Assembly: GCA_018857735.1 (NCBI GenBank)
Contig: JABMCL010002100.1
Span: 422,501-486,500 of the forward strand
DNA: 64,000 nt
Direction: 5' to 3'
Source of the DNA: Alviniconcha marisindica
Lineage: Eukaryota > Mollusca > Gastropoda > Provannidae
Made by a program: the position numbers and the translations under genes. A model generated the notes under the pieces. The model did no database searches, had not been told where the DNA came from, and saw only the letters and a list, made by a program, of their open reading frames with translations. This document shows, in pieces, positions 11,488 through 21,705 of this stretch. Position 1 is the first letter of the stretch; the number at the start of each line of letters is the position of its first letter.

Positions 11488-14400
11488 GGTGTTGTGCATG
11501 GTATGTGTATGTGGTGTTTTGTGTATGATGTGTATGTGTGCATGTGGTGCTTTGACCTGTCAATCAGTTCCTTTGGGGGAAGACTCAGATCCACAAAAGC
11601 ATTACATTTACCCTTACATGTACACGTTTTTTTTTATCAATGTTTTTAACCTGTGTTATGTCCACGGGGCTGAAGTGTATCTGTATGTTTGGGGGTGTAG
11701 GGGAGTGGGGTGTGCATGTATGTGTTTAATGGTTGCATTTTCTTCTACTGAGGATTGAGTGACAAAGCAAATTCCTTTTAGGATGAATAAAGTATTATGA
11801 TTTCCCTGCACATGCGCGTGCACACACATACACACACACACACACATTTAAATATCTTGCACTGTCTTCACATACACATTTTAACACCAGATCGAGTACC
11901 CTAAGAAGTATCACCATTGTTATAATAATTACCATACCTGAGCCCTTTTCCCATCAGTCTATAGCACAAGGACAAAAGCGATCAACTGACCTGACTTTCT
12001 TGACCGGCTTGAAATCAATACGCTGCTGTTCCTCCAAGACCTTGTCAATAGCATCCTCAGCCTGCTGGCGGTCAGTGCGCTGTTTTCTGTCAGACAAAGA
12101 CAAGCACTAAGCACTCACAGAGTCACACAAGGCCGCTGAGAAGTACACACACAGGATAAGTGTACACAAGGCCTCTGAAAGGTGCTCACACAGGATAGTG
12201 TACACAAGTGTACACAAGGCCTCTGAAAGGTGCTCACACAGGATAGTGTACACAAGGCCTCTGAAAGGTGCTCACACAGGATAAGTGTACACAAGGCCTC
12301 TGAAAGGTGCTCACACAGGATAAGTGTACACAAGGCCTCTGAAAGGTGCTCACACAGGATAAGTGTACACAAGGCCTCTGAAAGGTGCTCACACAGGATA
12401 GTGTACACAAGGCCTCTGAAAGGTGCTCACACAGGATAAGTGTACACAAGGCCTCTGAAAGGTGCTCACACAGGATAAGTGTACACAAGGCCTCTGAAAG
12501 GTGCTCACACAGGATAAGTGTAAACAAGGCCCCTGAGAAATGCACACACTGGAGAAGTGAACACAAGGCCTCTGAGAAATGCACACTGGAGAAGTGAACA
12601 CAAGGCCTCTGAGAAAGCACACACTGGAGAAGTGAACACAAGGCCTCTGCGAAATGCACACACTGGAGAAGTGAACAGAAGGCCTCTGAGAAATGCACAC
12701 TGGAGAAGTGAACACAAGGCCTCTGAGAAATGCACACACTGGAGAAGTGAACACAAAGCCTCCAGGAAGTGCATGCACAGGATGTGTGTCATCTCCTGCA
12801 CCTAGTCACAGTCAATGGAAAAAAACATAAGTATGACATATTCAGTCTTTCTGGGCCCATCCCAAACAGACCCATCTGCTAAGTCAAGGCGAACAAAGCT
12901 GCCTGCTAAGTCAAGGCGAAGTGGGACAAAACTACATATATATTATATATATTCCTGCATACATATGTCTGTGCTGTAAATATTTGGAATCTTCCTACTT
13001 TGCAGGCACATGCACTGTAGCTGTAGCATTAAAGCATTCTGAATTTCCAAACCGGTAAGACGAATTCGAACGTTCCATACGAATTTGAACGTTCCATACG
13101 GTTACACGGTAAGAGAGTTTATATGGAGGGGAAGCAACTCTGTTACTAAGCCCATTAATTGTGGAAACATCGGTGACCTCCCTTTAAGCACTGGGTGGTT
13201 CTTGTTCATAAAAATGTTAAATAATTGTTTAATTCTCACTCAACCTTGACCTCAGGGCAAAGATAAAAACACAAAACAGCTATAACAGCATATATCTTAA
13301 AAACAGTACACTGGAGAACAAAAATTCACCTGAACCTACAAACTATATTAACTGGCACAAAACACTGCATATACTAAGATTCTTCACTTACACTTCCATA
13401 GATACCAGTTTACCTCATGACTTACAGTTCTAAACCAGTCATGATCAATTCATTCTTTCTTTCTTACCACTCTCTCTCTTCAGCTTTCTTAACAACTACT
13501 TCACCTCAATCAACTTTAAGACAGGATCACAGACTCACAGACTTTCAAGAACGCACAGAACACCAAAAGGAGGGGATTTCCCACAACTCACAGTTTCTTT
13601 CCATCCCCACTTCCGCCGCGCAGCTGCCTCATGGCAGCACTAGGATCCTCCTTGACCTCCTCACAGATAGAGCTGTCATCCTCCAACTTCCTCGGCCGTG
13701 GGGGCGCCACTTCTGTCGGCACTTCTCCAATGTCAAATATGTCCCTGTTCTCATCTTTGGGTATTTTTGTGCGCCTGGACTGACGTTCTCTGGCTCTGGG
13801 CATGTCAGCGCCCAGGCCGGGTTGGGATTTGTCGGCGCCAAGGCTGGTCTGGCGTTTGTCGGTGGCCAGGCTGACTCTCTTGGGTTTGTCATCCACCTCC
13901 CCTGTGAGGAAGGCCAGCAAGGACGACCCTTCCTCTTTCTTCTGGGGCTTCTCTTCTCTGCCCAGTAACCCCTCCCCTGGGGATATGCGCCCTGTGCTAC
14001 CTTAAAAACACAGTAATAATGCCCATGAACAATAATGACAATAATAACAATAATCTACGCCATGGGCTACCTTAAAAACATAATAATAATGCTCATGAAC
14101 AATAATGACAACAATAATAATAATCTGTGCCCTGGGCTACCTTAAAAAAATAACAATAATGCTAATGAACAATAATAATAATAATAATCTACACCATGGG
14201 CTACCTTAAAAACATAATGATAATGCTCAAGAACAATAATGACAATAATAATAATCTGCGCCTTTGGCTACCTTACAAACATAATAATAAAGTAGGGAGC
14301 GGAGATAGCTCAGTGGTTAGAGCGTCGGACTCGTGATCCGGCAGGAGCGGCGGGAAAATTGTCTTCTCCATGGTCAACTTTCTGCGCTGACTCTTATTTT

Positions 14401-17400
14401 GGTATCTCTTCCACCCCCATGTTACCGCAGTAGCACGTAAAAGATCCTGGTCAATCTGCCAAGAGTGCAGGTGACAGGTTACAGCTAAACACACATACAC
14501 CCTACCTATGTGGCTTTGAATGAAGTGACACTGTAACCTAGTGCATGGTTGAATGGTGTACACAGAACTTGTACCGAAACGGCAGCATTTCACGTGGCAC
14601 CAGCCATGCAACACCCAAAGAGTGCTATTAGTACACCACTTCCATGGCGGATATTAATAATACGTGCTATAAAAGGATACAGTCACTCATTCAGAATCAC
14701 ATGCCAGTGTGCGCAGTGAGTCTGCTCAAGAGCAGAGAATAGCGTTATATAAAAACTATGAATAATAATGAATAATAATATTAATAATGCTCATGAACAA
14801 TAATAATGTCACACCACATGTTATTTTCAAACAGCAAAGGATGCCCTTCATCAAAAGACAATTATCAGCACTGTGGCAGAACACGTGGTGCCCACCACCA
14901 CCACCACCCTTACCCCATGCCCCATCAAAAGCACTGGCCCCAAAGTGAAGACACACATCCCCCTGAAAACAGAAGAATGTATCAAATGTTTCTCTTTGCA
15001 CTCCTGCAGGCTTTGCGTGGTTGTTCTATCCACATTACAGTGCTTCTTTGGCTTTGTATTTGAGCTGCCATGGTGCAGCCATGCTGGTTCGCTCTTGACC
15101 AATGAGGAGAGAGAAACAGGTTGGCTCATGACACTGTAAACACATATGCCACACCTACCCAGCCTAGATCACGACATCAAAGACGCAGGCTGCTAAACAC
15201 AAAATGGCAATGCTCACGGCTGTGTTTTTGTGACTTTCTGGCATTGATGGGGGTGGACTGGGTGAAAGGGGGGGCCTGGGGGGTGGAGGGGTACTGCTAC
15301 TACAGTTGTTGGGATAACACGCTGCCCACTTACCAGCCAGCTCTTACCTTTCCCGGGTAAACAAACAAGACTAAAGTGACTGGCAACATAAAACAAACAA
15401 ACAAGAAAGAAAAGGAAATACAGACAGCAAAAACAACCACTATGCCACTGCCTACATCTACACCCACCTGGCGTCTTTCTCCCCCGAGCGTCCACTGCTG
15501 GACTCTTGCGGCCAGCTGGAGACTGCTGACGACCTGGGCCTGGGGACTTCCTGCCCGTTGGGGACTTCCTGCCTGTCGGGGTCTTCGCGTCCATCAGGGA
15601 CTTCCTGTCTGTCGGGGACTTCCTGTCTGTCGGCGACTTCCTGTCAGTGAACCGCCGCTGAAATCGATCTTCCACGTTTTTCTTCTCCTCAGTGTCCTTC
15701 AGCTGTTTCTCCACCTCCCAGCTGGAGTCACGGCGAGATTTGCCGAAGAGGTCCAAGGTGGGCGTTGTGCGAGCTGAGCGTGCCTGCTCCTTCTCTGCTT
15801 GTCGCCCTCTGGCTCGGGGGGTGGGTCTGTCCGAGCGTGGAGACTCATCCAGTTGGCTGCAAGGAGACAGGGGCATCAAAAATATGGCCTCAACAGAGTA
15901 TGGTGTTACCTTCCAGTCCTACCCCTGCCACAACCACCCCCATTAAGGCAAAAATGGCTGGAACTCTTATTGTTAACATTGTCTACCCTAACACAAGTTT
16001 GTCTCAAAAGAATGACATTGCAAAGACAGATTGCAGGCGCAATAGTTTGCTTACTTTGTCTCCAGCAGAATCTCATCTCTACTGCTAGAGAAGTTTGTTT
16101 TAACTGCTGTACCAAGTGCAGTATACTAAGTAAAACACACTCCAGTGGCGGTGACTGGGAGAGGTTGATAATGTTTATACCCCCCCACCCCACCCCCACC
16201 CACCCAGACACTGCCGTGGCAACATTCTACCAACAACAGCTACTAGCCAGTTTGACGTGTACAGCAGCATATACCTGCAGCTGCTGGCCTTCCTTGGGAA
16301 AACAAATGGCCTGATTTTTTCAACCAAAACACCTAATAATCTCAACCCAAACAATGACCTGTGTGCAACAACAAAAGACAAAACAAAACCTAAGAGTGGC
16401 AGATGCATACATGGATGTAAAATGTGTCCTGTATGCATCCAGGTGTTTATATACATGGAGGCAGGATTCATGATTCAAGATTACTTTATCATCTCATCAG
16501 AGAAATTAAAACGTGGCTTAACATTAACCACATCACAGTACACAATAACACATATTTTATATTTTAAAACTCAAAGAACACTTACTGAAAATACAAAAGT
16601 TACATAATAAACAAACTAGTAATTTATGTAATTTACACACACACATGCACACACACACACACTGCTCTGACATTTAAAAATATTTATATGTTCAGAAATG
16701 CTATTGACTGTATTTGATTTAGGTACGCAAAATCGTCTACCAGACTGAAGATGCTCATAATGTTTAGCAAGGACATGGCTGTTGTCATCTACAATCACCT
16801 TAGCCTTCTGTACCACACGTTGTTCATACAACTGACTTAATTGTTCTTGTCTTTCACCCACAACCTTGCCACACACATTCACCACTTTATTCAAGACATT
16901 TTTGCTTTTCACCTTTAACCCTCCAAACCAGCACAGGAATGAAAATGTTAAAACTGATTCAATACAATTCCAGTAAAAAGTGTGTAAAACAGCAGTACTG
17001 ACATTAAAATATAGGATGGGGTGGAGGCATGGTGGTAGTGATATTTATGTGCTCCATTTGCCATGCTAAATGGTCAGGCTGGTTGCCATGGCAAAGTCCA
17101 CCCCAGGCACTCCACCCAACTCCACAGCTTCTTCTGCCAAATACCAGTTTGTGCCAGGTTTGATGTCTCTTGTGTAAAAACTGGGCACAACAGAAGTATG
17201 TGCTCGGGAGTCTGGATGTCAGCGCTGAATCTTTATCCTGTGGAGGTGGGCCAAGAGCCTGCAGCGACCAGTCCGCAGCCTGAAGACAACAACCTGCTGT
17301 GCTCTGGTCAGGCATGTCATGCCATCATCTTCAGTGTCACAACCTCGACAATCTTCCAGAGGGAGTTGTAGCAATTCCTTGTCAATGACCTGGCTTCAGC

Positions 17401-19931
17401 ATATGGTAACGGATGGTCAGTCTGACACGCAGTGATACAATACAGGAAAAGAAGTTTCAAAAGCAACACTGACCTTGGTGATCCCCTCTTGTCATAGCCA
17501 AGTCGAGGTGTCCTTTCCTTTGTCTCTGAGATGGGATCCAAGCCAGTATCCAGTCCAGGTGTCCGGCGCCCCTGAGATCCAGCTGCCACACAAACACCAG
17601 TCTGTCATGCTTATCCATCAGTGGTCACCACAGACTTGTTGCACACTAGCCTGCTGTCACACTGACATCTGTCTGTCATGCTGACACCTGTCTGTCACGC
17701 CCTTCACCCCCAGTCTCAGCACAGTCACAACATGCTAACATTAGTCTGCTGTCACACTGACACCTGTCTGCCACACCATTCACCACTAGTTTCAGCATAG
17801 TCACAACATGCTAACATCAGTCTGCTGTCACACTAACACCTGTCTGTCACATCATTCACCACTAGCTTCAGCATAGTCACAACATGCTACAGTTAGCCTG
17901 CTGTCACACTGACATGGTCTGTCACAACATTCTCTGTATAGTCCAACATGCTTAACATTGGTCTGCTGTTTCAATTCTATTCCCTTTTTTCAATTACTGT
18001 TTCTGCACTCTGAACTACAGCGTCAGTGCTTAATAAATTCCATGTATTATTAATATTATACATCGTCAGACAGAAATACATCAAATACACAGTGTCAACT
18101 CCAAGTCCAAGACATTTCTGTCAAACTTCTCTTCTGAGATTACAGGTGCACGCACCTGGGGAATGCCTCTGGTTCTGCTCAGCAGAAGGGGACATGTTGC
18201 GGAAACTGGGTGGTTGCCATGGCTGTTGACCGCCCAAGTTGGGGAGATCGGACGATCCTTGCGGACTCTTTCCTCTGCTGCTGAAAGAGAATCAAATGTT
18301 TGATTAAGGTAACACTACTAACAGAAATATAAAGGAACAGTCCAAATTCATGGAAAACTGTACAAAGCATCATAAACTTGTGCCAAGTTCAACGTTCATC
18401 TGAGTAATCAGCAGTATCCTTCTGACATTTTCCCTATGAATTAATTTCAAGGCATAAAACAAAGAAAAAATATAATAAGGCTGGCTAAATTCGCCAAAAC
18501 TAACAGGATAAACACAGTTCAGAAGCAGCCAATTTCATCATGAACACCCTTGAATCCATTATCAAAGGTGGTCCTGGTGCATAAACATATTAATAACAAA
18601 TGCAAATAATCTAACATTGCCACAATACAAACAATGGACTTTGGAGCAAACAAGGCTAATGGTAAATTAACTGTGTAAAAGGCAGTTACTGCCCTTTGAC
18701 TTTACACCATTCATCCTAGTTTACACAGGCAACACTTAGTTGTTGCTGTTTCTTACTGCAGAGTCACATCTAACCCTTTTTTCTTCAAACAACAGTTTCC
18801 ATCCTGCATACACGGTTGACTGGGTGTCAAAAACCAAGTTCCTTCCTATCCTGTAATGCTGTATACAATTTAAAATTACAGTGACAATGTATTGTAGGTG
18901 AAAGATTTTGCCCTCACGTGGTCTGTGACTGTGTTGGAGTCTTTCTTCCAAAAATGATGTCCTCCTTGGACAGCTCCGCAACCTGGGGGCTGGTGGGGGT
19001 CTTCCTCCCCAGCAAGCTATCTTTAGGTGTTGGGGTCTTTCTCTGGGAGAGGCCATACCCCACTGATGGTTTGCCCCTCAAAGTCCTGGCAATTTCATCG
19101 TCATCTTCATCAAAACTGGTTGGTGTTTTCCTGCCAAGCAGTTTTTCAATATCTTGGGTGCGCAGCGTGTCGCCCAGGCCCGGCTGCCAGGTGGACGCAT
19201 GGTCACCACGACGAGTTGCCGATGCAGGTCGATTCTGCGGCCTCAGAGTGCCCAGTTGTAAATCTGCAACATTTGAATCATAATTAGTGTTTTATTTACT
19301 AAAGAAAAACAAACTGATCAAACAATTACAATATGGTTCATAGTTCACCTTTCATCAACATAGTCTAGGTACATAACAACATCTGCACAAAGATATGCAT
19401 AATTACTGTGCATAACTAAGTACTGTGTTATTTCACAAACTGTTTATGGAATAAAATTTGAGCTTTCACCTAATCTTCATTATCTTGGGCTTAGTTAAAC
19501 TCTTACAGTTAAAGTTAAACAGAAAAATGTACATACGCATAATTTGTAATTAGGAGGAGAGCATCAGGCTTTTCAATAGTTTCATGTTGAAAAAAAATTG
19601 AACTTTATGAAATGTTTTATTAACAGAGTATGATGACATTCTGGTCTTGAAATTGAATGCTCAGTGGAACCAAACCAATAATTATTTAACTTTTTTTTTT
19701 TCTTTTTTTTTTCTCCAAAAGAAAATAAAGTACATTGATTAAAACAGCACACAGCAGATAACAAAAACAGCAGTACTTACCATTCATACCATCTTCTTCA
19801 CTCTCTTCACTTGTGAGATCTGTAGCAAGGCCCTTAGCTCGCCTCTCTTTCAGTTTGGATTCTATTTCCATCTGAAAGGAGTTTTTTGCTCTTGGCCTGC
19901 GTGGTCGTAGAGGGGTATCCACTTCATCCAT
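6808..19931 (-). CDS. MAP9: Microtubule-associated protein 9 (ASAP) orthologue, complete, 12 coding exons
   Basis: The family binds microtubules and acts on the mitotic spindle and in cilia. Twelve exons joined at GT-AG sites keep phase throughout and give 802 codons plus a TGA stop; the human protein is about 650 residues. The C-terminal third is a charged coiled coil holding five Trp modules in the order seen in vertebrate MAP9: [47 protein letters not shown] (residues about 575-765). The last residues, [14 protein letters not shown], match the family's ...PWSP..RTV ending. The N-terminus has [12 protein letters not shown], like TFQDELI in the human protein. The middle (residues 51-373) is low-complexity with many (R)K(S/T)P(T) motifs, probable proline-directed kinase sites, and is much expanded. 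Symbol confidence is high from the module order and the terminus; individual exon edges were predicted by eye. Upstream neighbour: the ADGRA gene, same strand, about 13 kb away. Confidence 0.88.
7535..7615. repeat. Dispersed repeat, copy 2
   Basis: Diverged copy of 1-95 (shared core AGCATAGCGTCCAAGCATGC), inside MAP9 intron 11. Confidence 0.55.
7739..7832. repeat. 46-bp tandem duplication
   Basis: 'CCTGTTTCAAATGAACTGC' plus 'TATTTGAGCACCAACAACAA' occurs twice in succession with no mismatch seen. Recent duplication in intron 11. Confidence 0.9.
7860..8335. repeat. Diverged tandem repeats around (AT)n and (AC)n runs
   Basis: 'ACCTTGTACATCCAG' plus 'TCATGCCATCACTGTATAT' recurs near 7935, 8042 and 8278, and 'TTCACACAATCATACATGTA' recurs at 7870 and 7978. 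The array is split by a long (AT)n tract at 8073-8199 and (AC)n at 8205-8230. Confidence 0.75.
8376..8520 (-). CDS. MAP9: MAP9 coding exon 11
   Basis: Acceptor CATGTGCAG at 8521-8522, donor AAG|GTAGTG at 8375. Completes the split Trp codon of the fourth module ([16 protein letters not shown]) and ends with the fifth ([10 protein letters not shown]). Highly charged coiled coil. Phase 2 in, 0 out. Confidence 0.87.
8623..8676. repeat. (CA)n microsatellite
   Basis: Simple CA repeat in MAP9 intron 10. The same intron also holds a poly-G run at about 8984-9010. Confidence 0.95.
9047..9192 (-). CDS. MAP9: MAP9 coding exon 10
   Basis: Acceptor TGTTCCAG at 9193-9194, donor GTACGT at 9041-9046. Reads [19 protein letters not shown]... 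ending ESWTAFRGW, i.e. the third module and the start of the fourth. Phase 0 in, 2 out. Confidence 0.87.
9335..9712. repeat. 53-bp minisatellite, 7 copies
   Basis: Units 'CTTATACATGATGTCCCAAG', 'ACACCCAAACCCTCACTGG', 'ATGACTTGCTGCAA' repeat every 53 bp in MAP9 intron 9. This unit does not resemble the flanking exon edges. Confidence 0.92.
9864..10028 (-). CDS. MAP9: MAP9 coding exon 9
   Basis: 55 codons, phase 0 both ends. Acceptor AACTGCAG at 10029-10030, donor GTG|GTGAGA at 9863. Starts [20 protein letters not shown] (second Trp module), then a Lys/Glu coiled coil. The start of this exon, with its acceptor, is tandemly copied upstream (10029-10612). Confidence 0.88.
10029..10612 (-). repeat. 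Minisatellite of MAP9 exon-9 3' splice site and exon start
   Basis: At least eight further copies of 'CCTCCTCCTGCAGTTCACAC' (plus strand) lie upstream of exon 9, every 54-59 bp or about 90 bp where a half unit is inserted. On the minus strand each unit is AACTGCAG followed by GAGGAGGAGGAGAAG and CACACAGAG, i.e. the exon-9 acceptor plus its first eight codons, then a short intronic spacer. Many units keep a consensus AG. Confidence 0.9.
10815..11100. repeat. (CA)n-rich microsatellite block
   Basis: Nearly continuous CA/GCAC repeats in MAP9 intron 8. Open frames across it on both strands are His/Thr or Cys/Val artefacts. Confidence 0.95.
11132..11354 (-). CDS. MAP9: MAP9 coding exon 8
   Basis: Acceptor TTACACAG at 11355-11356, donor CAG|GTTAGG at 11131. 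Reads [20 protein letters not shown], then [20 protein letters not shown] and a Lys/Glu coiled coil. [10 protein letters not shown] closely matches the human NIRAAVYQEW at the first module. Phase 2 in, 0 out. Confidence 0.9.
11436..11486. repeat. (GT)n microsatellite
   Basis: Simple GT repeat in MAP9 intron 7. Confidence 0.95.
11991..12086 (-). CDS. MAP9: MAP9 coding exon 7
   Basis: Short exon: acceptor TCTGACAG at 12087-12088, donor CAG|GTCAGT at 11990. Reads [20 protein letters not shown] and [11 protein letters not shown]. Accepted because phase (2 in, 2 out) and strand fit both neighbours. Confidence 0.8.
12118..12780. repeat. 39-bp minisatellite, about 17 copies, two subfamilies
   Basis: Units 'CACAAGGCCTCTGAAAGGTG' + 'CTCACACAGGATAAGTGTA' (12165-12530) pass into 'CACAAGGCCTCTGAGAAATG' + 'CACACACTGGAGAAGTGAA' (12530-12760). 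The 39-bp period keeps all frames open, which explains long Cys/Ser-rich open frames here. Starts about 30 bp upstream of the exon-7 acceptor but does not contain it. Confidence 0.93.
13592..13991 (-). CDS. MAP9: MAP9 coding exon 6
   Basis: Acceptor TAGCACAG at 13992-13993, donor ACT|GTGAGT at 13591. Reads ...[40 protein letters not shown], ...[21 protein letters not shown] second in-frame acceptor (CCCCAG, about 15 bp in) is possible. The outer one is preferred because copies of it form the adjacent array. Phase 1 in, 2 out. Confidence 0.78.
13992..14290 (-). repeat. Minisatellite of MAP9 exon-6 3' splice site
   Basis: Four or five units of about 66 bp, 'GCCCTGGGCTACCTTAAAAA' then an (AAT)-rich spacer. 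The unit at the exon edge (GCGCCCTGTGCTACCTTAAA) is the exon-6 acceptor region itself. On the minus strand TTTTTAAGGTAGC.CAG|GGC.C recurs. The AG is kept in some units and mutated in others. Confidence 0.78.
14294..14755 (+). mobile_element. tRNA-derived SINE in MAP9 intron 5
   Basis: The head GGGAGCGGAGATAGCTCAGT continues GGTTAGAGCGTCGGACTCGTGATCC-like, a tRNA 5' half with an A box (TAGCTCAGTGG at 14316-14326) and anticodon-arm-like sequence. No B box follows. The body includes TAGCACGTAAAAGATCC and GTGCAGGTGACAGGTTACAG, and the tail is AATAATA-rich. It is not a tRNA gene because the T arm and 3' acceptor are absent. Confidence 0.75.
15468..15856 (-). CDS. MAP9: MAP9 coding exon 5, with coding RKSPT repeat
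   Basis: Acceptor CTTGCAG at 15857-15858, donor CCAG|GTGGGT at 15467. Reads [20 protein letters not shown], ...[20 protein letters not shown], then a run of 5-7-residue repeats ([24 protein letters not shown]). The 18-bp coding repeat (GACTTCCTGTCTGTCGGG on the plus strand) is itself a minisatellite. Phase 2 in, 1 out. Confidence 0.83.
16472..16532 (-). mobile_element. LINE-like 3' terminus, copy A
   Basis: ATTCAAGATTACTTTATCAT, CTCATCAGAGAAATTAAAA and GTGGCTTAACATTAAC match 39715-39775 in inverse orientation. Short AAGATTC-type repeats at the terminus resemble 3' ends of CR1/L2-type LINEs. Confidence 0.6.
17035..17385 (-). mobile_element. LINE C-terminal fragment (broken)
   Basis: The minus strand gives [18 protein letters not shown] in one frame and [18 protein letters not shown] followed by KLWS in the next. 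These are the conserved 'LRTGHCRL.AHL' and 'QTPEHIL..CP' signatures at the C-terminus of non-LTR retrotransposon ORF2 proteins. A frameshift separates them, so it is a dead copy in MAP9 intron 4. Confidence 0.8.
17474..17582 (-). CDS. MAP9: MAP9 coding exon 4
   Basis: Acceptor GTGTGGCAG at 17583-17584, donor AAG|GTCAGT at 17473. Reads [20 protein letters not shown] and [16 protein letters not shown]. Two RTP motifs continue the repeated phospho-site pattern. Phase 1 in, 2 out. Confidence 0.8.
17583..17950 (-). repeat. Minisatellite of MAP9 exon-4 3' splice site
   Basis: Units 'CTGCTGTCACACTGACACCT' + 'GTCTGTCAC' recur 5-6 times. The exon edge is CTGCCACACAAACACCAGTC TGTCATGC, the same unit. 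On the minus strand each copy carries a polypyrimidine-poor GTGTGRCAG acceptor. The longer-period part also includes 'AGTCACAACATGCTAACAT'. Confidence 0.75.
18156..18280 (-). CDS. MAP9: MAP9 coding exon 3
   Basis: Acceptor CTTTCAG at 18281-18282, donor CCAG|GTGCGT at 18155. Reads [20 protein letters not shown] and [20 protein letters not shown]. The next AG three bases on gives a NAGNAG alternative acceptor. Low complexity with SP motifs. Phase 2 in, 1 out. Confidence 0.8.
18918..19263 (-). CDS. MAP9: MAP9 coding exon 2
   Basis: Acceptor TGTTGCAG at 19264-19265, donor CCAC|GTGAGG at 18917. Reads [20 protein letters not shown] and four (G)RKTPT repeats ([47 protein letters not shown]). Phase 1 in, 2 out. 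Confidence 0.83.
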
Positions 19932-19948
19932 TCCAAAAGACCCAGTCA
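19781..19948 (-). CDS. MAP9: MAP9 exon with start codon (coding exon 1)
   Basis: Acceptor TTGCAACAG at 19949-19950, 17 bases of 5' UTR, then ATG at 19931-19929 (context TTTTGGAATGG). Reads [20 protein letters not shown] and [15 protein letters not shown]..., ending in acidic [11 protein letters not shown]. Donor ATG|GTAAGT at 19780. This start is preferred over upstream Met codons because a good acceptor separates it from the (GT)-rich sequence upstream. Phase 1 out. Confidence 0.83.
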
Positions 19949-20382
19949 CTGTTGCAATCAAAAGACTAAGTCTTAGACTTACAGCAATGGCAAATTTGGT
20001 ATACACATGTATACGTGTACTCGTTACCTGATGCGTGCGTGCGCGTGTGCGTGTGTGTTTGTGCATGTCAGAAACTCAAAGTATATTATATACATGTGCA
20101 TTTTAATTTCCATTTAAGCTGTTCCTGTTGACTTTCAAAGCACCATCAACACCGATTCAAAGAAAGAAAAAAAAATTAAATTAAAAAATTAAAAAGTTGC
20201 AAGATGTTAGGAATTCTGCAGATTTGTTTTTGTTATACTGCTAAAGACTAAAAATACTTGATTGCAAAGAAAGTCATCCAGCTATTTATTAACCTATTTA
20301 TCAAAATCCAAACAGAGATGCATCATTGTTCCACCTTCAGTACCAACAAGAGCACTTAAGGTTAACGGCGTCAGTATCATAC

Positions 20383-20490
20383 CTGATGCCAAAATCACAC
20401 AAACGGGTAAAAACGGAGTGGTTGTAAATTTTCCTTCAAAGATACGCCATGTTTATACTTGTTACTGGGATGCGCCCGGAAGTATGCAAG
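20383..20490 (-). promoter_or_regulatory. MAP9: Probable MAP9 promoter and non-coding first exon
   Basis: An ETS/GABP-type CCGGAAGT at 20476-20483 and a YY1-like AACATGGCG (minus strand, 20445-20453) lie about 30 bp apart. Paired motifs of this kind are typical of TATA-less housekeeping promoters. Downstream on the minus strand a donor GCATCAG|GTATGA at 20382 could join a short leader to the acceptor at 19949. The start site itself cannot be read from sequence. Confidence 0.5.
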
Positions 20491-20593
20491 CGGAGATAAC
20501 TTGTCCTTTATTAAGAGTTATTTCCCTTGACCTGATTTTCGTCTGCATCTCTGACAGCTAGTCCTGTGTCCCAGAAAGATTCGAGAACTAAAG

Positions 20594-20595
<2 letters not shown>

Positions 20596-20642
<47 letters not shown>

Positions 20643-20662
20643 ACACACACACACACACACAT
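20596..20662. repeat. (CA)n microsatellite
   Basis: Simple repeat just upstream of the MAP9 promoter region. Confidence 0.95.
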
Positions 20663-21135
20663 TATATAAAGTGCAGCTACCCCCTCTGACAACCCAAGAC
20701 CTGCCCTGGGAGTCAGGCTGTTACATTGCACTTGAAGAGTGCCCCTGACAAATAGACCAACTGCTTTCTCTTTTTGAGAGGAATCTTTGATGTCAACGAT
20801 GCTCATGTGTGAAAATGTTTGTCGAAACATGATGCAAATCGTATATTCATGTATTCTTATATTCTTGCTAAAAATATCAATATACCCAAAATAATATTCA
20901 TAAATGGAGTAAAAGAATAAATACTGAGATGCCAAGCAAGTATTTGCTGTAATTTTTAAGACTGCAAATGCCTCATGCCTCAGATGATTTAAAAATAAAT
21001 TTACACTGACTTCCATACGGGGCATTTTCTTCTTCTTCTTCTTCTTTTTTTTTCTTTCTTTTTTTCTTCTTTTTTCTTTTCTTTTCCTTTATTCTTTTTT
21101 TAATTTTATTATTATTTATAGTTGTTGCTGACAAG

Positions 21136-21296
21136 TTGTCTCTCTGAATTGTTCTTTTTGTAACCATGCTGATGAAACTACATTAGACATGTTTTGGGAT
21201 TGTCCAAAATACAAGACAGTTTGCTTGATGTGCAGAACTGCACTCATACAAATTCACATTGAACAATGTAATTTTCACAAAAGACCTCATAATACT
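21136..21296 (+). mobile_element. LINE ORF2 C-terminal zinc-knuckle fragment
   Basis: The plus strand reads VVSLNCSFCNHADETTLDMF then WDCPKYKTVCLMC. The CxxC...(ET).H/D.FW.CP pattern is characteristic of the C-terminal domain of L1/Tx1-like non-LTR elements. No reverse transcriptase body is preserved around it. Confidence 0.7.
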
Positions 21297-21468
21297 TGGT
21301 GGCAAAACCAATATAAACAGTGGTAGAGTTTGTGATTTATTCATATTTGTGGCAAATATGTCATTTTTACTACAAAATTAAGGAGGAATATGCCTCAGTT
21401 TACACAGCAAGTTTACCAATTACCAGGCTATTATATTCTTCATACTGTTCATATGATCCAACTATATT

Positions 21469-21469
<1 letters not shown>

Positions 21470-21518
<49 letters not shown>
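21470..21518. repeat. (GT)n microsatellite
   Basis: Simple GT repeat following the LINE fragment. Confidence 0.95.
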
Positions 21519-21520
<2 letters not shown>

Positions 21521-21705
21521 GCACCATTACACAAAATGTGTTTATGCCCAGGTGTTTGATTATGGTTACCTGCACTTGCAAGGTCTTTTTGTATTATTGC
21601 ACACCATGTTTACTGTGACTGTGTTTGTGTTATTATCATTAAAAAATATGTAGGTATCAAAACAAATGTTTAAATGATTACCGAAAAACTGACTTGCTTT
21701 AATAT

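Noticed and set aside
12234..12778. Cys/Ser-rich open frames of 129-167 codons
   Set aside because: 39-bp tandem repeat (13 codons) inside a MAP9 intron; open by periodicity.
14294..14350. tRNA gene
   Set aside because: Good A box, but the B box, T arm and matching acceptor stem are missing; it is a SINE head. The tRNA-like segments at 27590-27695 and 52193-52266 were rejected as genes for unpaired acceptor ends.
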